Assembly: GCA_030848705.1 (NCBI GenBank) | Contig: CM061244.1 | Coordinates: forward strand, 49,889,190-49,953,189 | DNA length: 64,000 nt | Direction: 5' to 3' | Origin: Heracleum sosnowskyi | Taxonomy: Eukaryota > Streptophyta > Magnoliopsida > Apiales > Apiaceae | Part shown: positions 57,061 through 64,000 of the stretch, one piece after another | How the letters are laid out: every line of letters starts with the position of its first letter | How positions within the stretch are numbered: the first letter of the stretch is position 1 | Program-made: the position numbers and the translations under genes | Notes under the pieces: generated by a model | Database searches by the model: none | Told to the model about the DNA's origin: nothing | What the model saw: the letters and a program-made list of their open reading frames with translations, nothing else

Positions 57061-58813
57061 AGAAGAAATCAATTCTTCTTTCCAGCAACTCTACCATTCT
57101 TTCCAGGTAGAAGAAATCAATTCTTCTTTTATCTATAGTTGATGTACTTTTCTTGGTTGATGTGGCTACCAGATTGAAGTCCTTGTCAATCTTGGCTGAC
57201 CTTGATTCTTCCCACCACAGAATGTACTCAGTGGCCTCTTGATTTGCATCCAGCTTAACCTCAACGCTCTTGATTTCTCTTGATTGCATTTGTTGAATCT
57301 TGAGACTGTTGGGAGGAATTGATTGAATTGGCTTTTTGAGATTCCTGCCAAATCCAGTGGCCTTTTCCTTTCCTGAGTACTTGTGCTTCCCTGTAGGTTT
57401 CTGTCTAGAAAACCATGCCTTAGCTTTAGCTTTCAGTCTTTTGGACTTGACAGTAGCCTTGGTTTCATCCTTGACAGAACCTTCCTTGACAGTACCCTTG
57501 TCGACAGCATCTTCCAAGACAGCATCCTTGTCGACAGTACCTTTGGTGACAACATCTTTTTCAGCATTTATGCAGTCAATAGCACATCTAAGAATGCTTG
57601 CCTCCAAAGCTTCCAGTATTCTTGACTCCTCTTCATCTGTTGCACCAGCATCTTTCTTTTCCTGGCTAGGAGTTTCTTCATTGCCTTCATTCTGGGATTG
57701 AATACCAGTATTCCCAGAATTACTTCCACCAGCATTTCCAGCATTTCCAGAAGCTTCACCACCTCCATCCTCACCATCTTCATCATCATCATCATCATCA
57801 TGGGGAGGAATGTTATAGAAGCAACTTCCACCTTGATCATTTCTTTTGGCATTGGCTCTAGTGATTAGCTCCTTCATTCTAGCTCCCAGTGCCTTGTCTC
57901 TCAACACCAGCATTTTGTAGATTTCTTGAACAGCATGAACTCTTCCTGGATTGGCATTTGAACTGAGTATTCCATCTAGTACCTTCAGAATTGACTTGGT
58001 TTCCATTCTGGATGGGCTACCCAAATTCATGAAGCTGTTCCTTCTTGTGCCATCCTTAGTTTTGGATCTGTAAAAAACACTTGGTGGATTTGAGTAGACT
58101 TCAGGTAGCTTCTGTGTGATCAGGTTCTGGATTTGCATATCCAATATTTCATTGAATGGTGTTTGAGTTGCCCTGATCATTCCCTTCAAAGCACACAACA
58201 CCTTTGCTGGCAGACTCTGCAATAGCTGCATTGTGATGAAATAAGATATGCCAGAAGTGAGATAAATACTTACATCCCATCTTTTCTCATCATTCACCAT
58301 TACACTGACACTAGTAATTTGTTCCTTTAACAGTTTTGTGGTGTTGGTTGGACGGTTGCTAGGAGCATTCATTGCTTCTTCCACCAAACTGCTAAACTTA
58401 CTGTCATGGTTGTGTAATGTGCTCTCCCTGTAATCCACCATCAAGACATTGGCTTCCTCTTGATCAAATTCAGTGCCATTTGTCCAAATAATTCCACCAT
58501 GAATGGATTCAGGCAGTTTCCCTTTACCTTTCCCAAGTTTGTTTTGTTCCTCCATTTCTCTCCATTTCTTCTGTAAAGCAGTTTCTTGAGTTTCTGGAGT
58601 AGGTTCTCTAATCACCACAGGAGGCAAGATTGGATGTCTAGATGCAGGTCTTCTTTGCAATGCATCTTGAGTTTCCTTTGACATTAACACCCTTTCTCCA
58701 TCCATTTCCACTTCAACAGGCTTTTCAGCTTTATCCCGTGGTTTTGCACTGCTTGGTTTGACTTGCTCCCCCTTAGACATTGCTTTCCTTTTAGCTCCCC
58801 CTCTGGTCTCCAC
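57050..58813 (-). pseudogene. Sire-8 extra ORF, middle part (587 aa)
   Basis: ATG is at 58813, but homologous-looking sequence continues upstream in the same frame to about 58968, apart from one TAA near 58850. The N-terminal 60 residues are basic (METRGGAKRKAMSKGEQVK). A predicted globular part contains SSLVEEAMNAPSNRPTN, IYLTSGISYFITMQLLQ and LLQSLPAKVLCALKGMIR. An acidic run (HDDDDDDEDGEDGGGE) and a repeated acidic/basic stretch (VDKDAVLEDAVDKGTV) follow; the latter is encoded by repeated TGACAG motifs at 57450-57560. No enzyme motif was found. It looks like one segment of a formerly single large protein. Confidence 0.65.
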
Positions 58814-58890
58814 AGCTACAGGCTCCCCCTGAGTTCCACCTGATTCTTAAATAGGCAATGATTCTGATCTTGCTACCTTCTCCCCCTTAG
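58766..58890 (-). other. Three polypurine-tract-like G-runs inside the Sire-8 extra ORF
   Basis: The minus strand reads CTAAGGGGGAG at 58766-58776 and 58880-58890, and CAGGGGGAG at 58823-58832. They resemble the true polypurine tract at 56164-56177. Extra polypurine tracts have been described in Sireviruses; here their use is unproven. Confidence 0.4.
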
Positions 58891-58902
58891 TTGAGTTGGC
58901 AG

Positions 58903-61284
58903 CTACCAGGTCAGTAAGGAACTGAATAGAGAGTTGAGTAGCAGCAAAACCATCAACCACCAGTTGAGAGAGAGAGAGTCCAGTTTGGAGTCCAAAGTAG
59001 CACACTGTCCTTCAAGAGCTGCAATCCTGTTACCAAAAGTAGCAGAGGGGCCACCAGACCTTAACCTTCTTGGAGGGGAAGGAAAAGACAGGGGCCTGGA
59101 GGCTATGGGGGTTCTCACACTCTCAGGGTGTTTTTGAGTGATCTCATCACCCCTCACAGTTTGACTCTCAAGGCCTAGTGCCTGAATAGTGTGGGCTCCC
59201 TCAATATCTCTCTGGACATGCTCAAGTCCCTCTCCTTTTGCCAGCTCATTTGGCTGCCTCTCATTTTTATGCTCACCTCTCTTTTCTTTTATCTCTCTTT
59301 TCTTTTGCACACCCTCACTCAACCTAGATGCATGGGTATGAGCAGTACTAACATGCATGGAAGGAGAAGATTTAGAATGTACCTTTAGGAGTTTGGCAAG
59401 AGGTAGGTCATCATCAGAGGCATCCTCAACAAGTACAGCATCAAAATCAGGCTGGGAGGGCTGGACAGCATCTTGAGTAGGAATGGTACTGTCAGTTGGA
59501 GTCTGGACAGCAGGTTCTGGCATGACAGCATCTTTGGGAGGTGGAGTGACAGTAGGTTCTGTAGTGACAGTATCTTTCTCTCCACCTTTGACAGTAGCTG
59601 TGTCCAGGACAATAGCATCCCCAGTGTCTTTGACAGCAACAGAGGCTGTGACAGCATCTTCCTGAAGGTAAGATGCTCCTTGGAGATCAGACAAAGTGTT
59701 GGCTGTTTCATTTTCTGACAAAATACCACTTTGCCCTAGCTCAGTGTTTGGAGGAGTGGTGTCCATCTCACTTTGAGAAATGGGTTCTTGTGGACCACTA
59801 GATGGGGGCTCATCCATGATTGGAGATGGATGATCAAAACCTGAAGGGTTGGGACTGTCCCCTTCTCTAGGTTGTGGAGAAGAAACAAAAGAATGTGTAG
59901 GGAAGGAAGAAGGTGAAAGTGTAGTAGAGAGTGGGGGCTGATTCACAGATGAAACATGTGAACCATCAATAGGAGTAGAGAAATCCTCACTGTGCCCTAA
60001 CTCACTGTGTGTTTCTTCAAGTGGGGGTATCTCAGGTTGGGAACCATGAGTTTGTGCAGACTCTGTACAGGGTGCCTTGGGAGACATGCCAATTTCAATA
60101 GATGTCCCTTGTTGAGAAGGCACATCTAGGGAGGAGTTTATTTCCCTGGTTTCCTCTACAGTCTTTTGGGAGACTGCAGGGTGGCTGACAGTGGTTTTGG
60201 TCCTCCTAGCTCTCTTCTTCTTAGGCTCAGGGGGAACCACTGTGGGTTCTGTTTGACTACCTTCCTTATTTGCTGCACTAGGTGCAGTGTCTCCCTCTTG
60301 ACTAACAGAGCTACCACCAACATCAGCTTCTAAGGATCTTTTTCTGGATTCTTGCAAGGCTTCTCTTTGGGCTTTGGGAAGTCTAGAGGGCCTAGGCTGA
60401 GTGTATGGTGTTGAATGGGGGTTAACTGAATTTGGGTCTAATTCAGTTTCATTCTCAAGAGAAAAAGAATCATAACCAGAAGGTAATGGATAATCAAGGT
60501 TGGACACTTGATCAACCATGTGCTGAGTGAAACAAATTGGAATATGTGCATTGAGATTTTGTGATGATAATAGTGTGTGTGTGTTCTTTTTCAAAACTGA
60601 GCAAGCCTCTAAACGAGGAGCAGCATCATTAAAATCACAGAATGAATTAATGCACAACATAAGAAAGCGAGGGTAGTGTGATACCTTCTTACCTATGGCA
60701 GCTGTGAGTTGTGCCATGAGGAGAGCTCCAACATTCACCTTGTATCCATGGATAAGAGAATGTGTCAGTTTCTTGATGTAGGAGGGTATCCCATTCCAGC
60801 CTGTGGACTTGGTAGAGAACACCTTGACCATTGCATCAAATATCATGCTCCACTCCTTCCTTAGATACTTCCTGTCCATTTCACCAGACGGGTACCACTT
60901 GGTTGTTCCCTCTTCGAGAATAGGGCCTGCATACCCAATCTTCAAGAAGAGCTTCTTCAGAGTGTCATCATTAGCAAGTGGAGCAAAGTTTTGGCCTGCT
61001 TCCAGTGTAATTCCAAGAGCAGTATTGATGACCTCAGCTGTGAGAATGTATTGTTGCCAAGAGATTGTGAATTGAATACCAGGGTTCTCACCCTCAGTTT
61101 GAGCAACAGCAGTTTGCCAAAACGCCTCAAGTCTGTCTAAGTCGAGAATGGGGGTTGAGGTTATGGCATAACCGAGATAGGACTTGTTCAAGAAAAACAC
61201 TAGTCCTTTGAAACCTTCACCAGCATCATTTGGGGAAAAGATGCCAGCAAAGTTTGTTTGAAAGAGAGTCTGTTTGGGGGCCAT
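58903..61284 (-). CDS. Sire-8 extra ORF, first part (793 aa), Sirevirus env-like position
   Basis: The ATG at 61284 starts MAPKQTLFQTNFAGIFSPND. Residues about 20-270 form a globular domain with FFLNKSYLGYAITSTPI, WQQYILTAEVINTALGI, YLRKEWSMIFDAMVKVF and YPRFLMLCINSFC; part of it is also in Sire-7. The remainder is Ser-, Thr- and Pro-rich with Lys clusters (EPKKKRARRTK near 60190-60225) that may be a nuclear signal. TGACAG motifs in coding sequence are dense at 59470-59660. The frame leaves homologous sequence at the GA run near 58968-58979, giving an aberrant end. No signal peptide or transmembrane helix is apparent, so an envelope role is unsupported. Confidence 0.75.
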   Translation of the reverse strand: MAPKQTLFQTNFAGIFSPNDAGEGFKGLVFFLNKSYLGYAITSTPILDLDRLEAFWQTAVAQTEGENPGIQFTISWQQYILTAEVINTALGITLEAGQNFAPLANDDTLKKLFLKIGYAGPILEEGTTKWYPSGEMDRKYLRKEWSMIFDAMVKVFSTKSTGWNGIPSYIKKLTHSLIHGYKVNVGALLMAQLTAAIGKKVSHYPRFLMLCINSFCDFNDAAPRLEACSVLKKNTHTLLSSQNLNAHIPICFTQHMVDQVSNLDYPLPSGYDSFSLENETELDPNSVNPHSTPYTQPRPSRLPKAQREALQESRKRSLEADVGGSSVSQEGDTAPSAANKEGSQTEPTVVPPEPKKKRARRTKTTVSHPAVSQKTVEETREINSSLDVPSQQGTSIEIGMSPKAPCTESAQTHGSQPEIPPLEETHSELGHSEDFSTPIDGSHVSSVNQPPLSTTLSPSSFPTHSFVSSPQPREGDSPNPSGFDHPSPIMDEPPSSGPQEPISQSEMDTTPPNTELGQSGILSENETANTLSDLQGASYLQEDAVTASVAVKDTGDAIVLDTATVKGGEKDTVTTEPTVTPPPKDAVMPEPAVQTPTDSTIPTQDAVQPSQPDFDAVLVEDASDDDLPLAKLLKVHSKSSPSMHVSTAHTHASRLSEGVQKKREIKEKRGEHKNERQPNELAKGEGLEHVQRDIEGAHTIQALGLESQTVRGDEITQKHPESVRTPIASRPLSFPSPPRRLRSGGPSATFGNRIAALEGQCATLDSKLDSLSLNWWLMVLLLLNSLFSSLLTW

Positions 61285-61950
61285 TGAGATTTCAAGAAAA
61301 GAAGAAAGTGAGAAAGTAGCTTTTTGCTTGAAGAAAAGTATTTTGCCTTGAGTTTTGTGAGAGTGATATGTCTGAGTAACTGGAGAATAAATATGGGTAT
61401 CTCAAACGTTTGCTCAAAAAGTGGAGTTAAAGGACGTGTCTTAACCCACTCTCTTAACACGTGAGTTACTGCCCGTTATTCACTGTCAATCGTGGGGTGA
61501 ATATCCAATTACAACGGTCCACTATTGTTGACAGTAACCTGTGCGCTAGAAACAATCTGTCAGTAATAAGTGGTGGTGACAGCAGGTTTTGCGCGACAGC
61601 AACTATTGCGCAAAAACATGCTGTCACCGTTAAGCATTTGAGTGACAGTATCCTTTAAAGGTCGTGACAGAAAGTCTTTCCCTGCTGTCAAGAAGGTTGC
61701 TGTCAAGAGACACGGGACAGTATCCTTCTTTGTGACAGTAATTTAAATGGGAAATTGTTTCTGTCAGGAACTAATTAGAATGCGTTGCTCATATACTTAA
61801 CCTAAAATTAACAGAATATGAATTTAGCAATGTAATCTTTCAAACACAGATATTAAGCAAGTTACACAGACAAGTCATAAACTCAGTAACCACATAAACA
61901 GGAACTTTTATTATTGTTAATAAAATCATTAATATTGAACATTGAGTACA
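61285..61950 (-). other. Sire-8 spacer rich in TGACAG motifs
   Basis: Non-coding stretch upstream of the extra ORF. Between about 61482 and 61765 there are about a dozen TGACAG or CTGTCA copies, many spaced by 15-30 bases. It lies where a promoter for the extra ORF would be; that role is inference. Confidence 0.6.
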
Positions 61951-62211
61951 TCATTCTATGATTTTATCAACTAGTTCTAAGACTTCTTCCTTAATCTCTT
62001 CTTCAGAGCGGCCTTCTTTTTCAAGAAGTGCCTGAAGCTCCTTCTCTTCTTCCATAGCCTTGGCCTCCTCTTCCTTAGCCTTGGCCTCCTTTTCCTCATC
62101 TATCTCATCCATGGCATCCAACAGCATTTCAAAGAGCTCATCGATCTCTTCATTGTCGGGTTCACTATCACACTTCTTTAGACCAACTTCGATTCCTACT
62201 TTGTTTTCCAT
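61951..62211 (-). CDS. Small acidic coiled-coil ORF between Pol and the extra ORF (86 aa)
   Basis: ATG at 62211 to stop at 61951. It is very rich in Glu and Lys (EEEAKAMEEEKELQALLEKE), with heptad-like Leu and Ile spacing. No family is recognised. It lies 400 bp downstream of the RNaseH stop and about 670 bp upstream of the large extra ORF. Composition is regular enough for a real acidic coiled coil, but low-complexity purine-rich DNA could also give an open frame by chance. Confidence 0.45.
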   Translation of the reverse strand: MENKVGIEVGLKKCDSEPDNEEIDELFEMLLDAMDEIDEEKEAKAKEEEAKAMEEEKELQALLEKEGRSEEEIKEEVLELVDKIIE

Positions 62212-62615
62212 TATTTACTTTAAAACTGAGAGCAGACTGGTGAAACCTAAAGTTAATTTATAGGCAAAACCGTCTAAGGATCAAAGTCTAATGGTCAACA
62301 GTTAGAGTACCCATACAACTACCACAAAAGTAATTAATGGTCGTGTCCTCCTTTAATCCTACAGATTAATGCAAAAGAGTGTGAAAGTCCAATGGAACAG
62401 ATTTTTAACTCTCAAACTTAACGGATAACCACATTAAAGTCATACACGGTTTAAAAGTATGAGACTGGCACAAAATACTGACATGAAAAGTCAAATCAAC
62501 ACATGCTGTCACATAACAGACATAAACCAAGTAGACATTAACTTCTCTTGACAGCAGGTTTGAAGTTGCTGTCATGAGCTTCAATAAGAATTGAAAATTT
62601 AGAAACCTTAGTAAA
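62212..62615 (-). other. Sire-8 spacer after RNaseH
   Basis: About 400 bp with no ORF, containing CTGTCA/TGACAG copies near 62510-62575. Confidence 0.55.
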
Positions 62616-64000
62616 TTAACATACCAGATTCAGTATTCCCAATTCACTTACCAACCTGTTGAAGGTTGCTTCATCCAATGGCTTAGTGAAGATGTCAGCA
62701 AGTTGCTTGTCAGTTGGGACATAAATCAGCTTCACAGTTCCTTGTTCAACATGCTCTCTGATAAAGTGATGTCTTATATCAATGTGCTTTGTCCTAGAGT
62801 GTTGAACTGGATTGTCTGAGATGGCTATGGCACTAGTGTTGTCACAGTAAATAGGAATTTCTCTTAACACTAGACCATAATCTAGAAGTTGACTTTTCAT
62901 CCATAGAATTTGTGCACAGCAACTGCCTGCAGCAATGTACTCAGCTTCTGCAGTTGAGGTAGAAACTGAATGCTGCTTCTTGATAAACCATGAGACCAAT
63001 CTTCCACCAAGAAATTGACAGCTACCAGTAGTACTCTTTCTGTCAATCTTGCATCCAGCATAGTCTGAGTCTGAGTAACCAATTAGATCAACTCCAGTAT
63101 TCTTAGGATACCAAAGGCCTAGGTTAGGAGTGCCTTTTAAGTATCTAAATATTCTCTTGATGGCTACCAAGTGTGACTCCTTTGGATCACTTTGAAACCT
63201 TGCACAGAGACATGTAGCAAACATGATGTCAGGTCTGCTAGCAGTTAGGTATAGGAGGGATCCTACCATGCCTCTATAGGTGCTTGAGTCAACTTTCTTT
63301 CCTTTAGGATCAAGATCCAGACTAGTTGCTGTGGACATTGGTGTCTTTGCAGGAGATGAATCTTCCAAGTTGAACTTTTTGAGAAGTTCCTTGATATACT
63401 TAGCTTGACTTATGAAGATTCCATCAGTTTGTTGAAGAATTTGTAACCCCAGAAAGAATGACAGTTCTCTCATCATGCTCATCTCATATTTGTTGCTCAT
63501 GAGATGGGAAAACTTCTCACACAGCTTCTCATTTGTAGAACCAAAAATGATGTCATCCACATAGATTTGTACCAGAATGATGTCCTTGCCATGATGTTTG
63601 TAGAAAAGTGTCTTGTCCACCACTCCTCTGGTAAACTGGTTTTCCAGAAGAAAGGTGGAAAGTGTGTCATACCATGCCCTGGGTGCTTGCTTTAGTCCAT
63701 ACAAAGCTTTGAAGAGTTTGTACACAAAATTATGCATTTCAGCATCCTCAAACCCTGGTGGCTGTTCCACATACACTTCTTCTTCCAGCTCTCCATTTAG
63801 AAAGGCACTTTTGACATCCATCTGAAATACTTTGAAGTTGCAGTGTGCAGCATAAGCTAGAAAGATTCTTATAGCTTCAAGTCTTGCAACAGGAGCAAAT
63901 GTCTCATCATAATCTATTCCCTCCTGTTGACAGTAACCTTTAGCCACTAGCCTTGCTTTGTTCCTTGTCACCAATCCATTTTCATCAAGTTTGTTTCTGA
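62616..64000 (-). CDS. Sire-8 Pol, reverse transcriptase and RNase H (partial)
   Basis: The frame is open from the window edge to the stop at 62616. RT begins before the edge; visible motifs are [53 protein letters not shown] and the catalytic [10 protein letters not shown] near 63550-63580. RNase H follows with [10 protein letters not shown] (catalytic Asp), [13 protein letters not shown] (catalytic Glu) and [11 protein letters not shown]. The end is [11 protein letters not shown]. The lack of stops and the complete motifs make this the best-preserved Pol segment in the window. The enzyme copies element RNA into DNA in the particle. Confidence 0.93.
   Translation of the reverse strand, partial: RNKLDENGLVTRNKARLVAKGYCQQEGIDYDETFAPVARLEAIRIFLAYAAHCNFKVFQMDVKSAFLNGELEEEVYVEQPPGFEDAEMHNFVYKLFKALYGLKQAPRAWYDTLSTFLLENQFTRGVVDKTLFYKHHGKDIILVQIYVDDIIFGSTNEKLCEKFSHLMSNKYEMSMMRELSFFLGLQILQQTDGIFISQAKYIKELLKKFNLEDSSPAKTPMSTATSLDLDPKGKKVDSSTYRGMVGSLLYLTASRPDIMFATCLCARFQSDPKESHLVAIKRIFRYLKGTPNLGLWYPKNTGVDLIGYSDSDYAGCKIDRKSTTGSCQFLGGRLVSWFIKKQHSVSTSTAEAEYIAAGSCCAQILWMKSQLLDYGLVLREIPIYCDNTSAIAISDNPVQHSRTKHIDIRHHFIREHVEQGTVKLIYVPTDKQLADIFTKPLDEATFNRLVSELGILNLVC

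Larger units (their letters stand above)
55106..64000 (-). mobile_element. Sire-8: 3' half of a Sirevirus-like element, youngest of the right tower
   Basis: On the minus strand: RT and RNaseH from the window edge to 62616, a spacer with a small acidic ORF, about 5 kb of extra ORFs (61284-56253), a polypurine tract and the 3' LTR. It is inserted in the Sire-7 extra ORF. RT-RNaseH is open to the window edge, but the extra ORFs have at least two frame changes and a stop. It belongs to an LTR family related to Sire-3. Confidence 0.9.

Noticed and set aside
57568..57852. Minus-strand ORF with long Met run at 57568-57852
   Set aside because: Shifted reading of the acidic GAT run of the Sire-8 extra ORF.
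1..64000. tRNA, rRNA or other structured RNA genes
   Set aside because: Only the 12-base tRNA-complementary primer sites of retroelements were found; no full tRNA or rRNA sequence was seen by eye.

Overview
The window looks like nuclear DNA of a core eudicot plant. The grounds are three plant-type genes (two with ordinary GT-AG introns), Ty1/copia elements primed by the plant initiator Met-tRNA, a long Ty3/gypsy-type LTR, Helitron-like repeats with the CCGTGCATCGCACGGG hairpin, and hAT and Tourist-like MITEs. The species cannot be read from the sequence.

Layout. (1) 1-14409 is a nest of Sirevirus-like Ty1/copia elements on the minus strand. Sire-3 (11606-14409, oldest) was hit by Sire-2 (10500-11605, 9770-10499 and 5274-5938). 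Sire-2 was hit by Sire-1 (1-5273) and now also holds a 3.8 kb Ty3/gypsy-type LTR (5941-9769). (2) 14410-19241 is AT-rich Helitron-like repeat sequence. (3) 19242-34341 is the gene island: a P-class PPR gene with a nuclear-localisation-like tail (20699-22273, PNM1-like), a two-exon trihelix transcription factor (26078-27449, minus) and a three-exon AED3-like aspartyl protease (29858-31599, minus). Several MITEs and a decayed PIF/Harbinger Myb plus transposase remnant lie among them. (4) 34370-47031 holds a Helitron-like fragment, the plus-strand Sirevirus-like Sire-4 (34525-41912, with a solo LTR of another family inside its 5' LTR), a scrap of a gypsy LTR end, and the plus-strand decayed copia element Cop-5 (to 47031). 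(5) 47032-64000 is a tower of three minus-strand Sirevirus-like elements of which only 3' parts are visible: Sire-6, split by Sire-7, split by Sire-8, which runs off the window.

The three cellular genes show no sign of working together. The retroelements share a common plan: PBS, Gag with two CCHC knuckles, PR-INT-RT-RNaseH, then long extra ORFs downstream of RNaseH, a G-rich polypurine tract and an LTR of about 1.0-1.3 kb.

The most unusual signal is that each retroelement family carries its own short motif in many direct and inverted copies inside the LTR (CGTTGA, CTGTCA, ATTCGATGGTTTT, AGTACTA, GGAAGAC). In two families the same motif also recurs in coding sequence. Two LTRs with matching flanks carry entirely different motif arrays at the same place. 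A second recurring oddity is the Gag-Pol junction, which has the same stop-and-reframe arrangement in two divergent elements.
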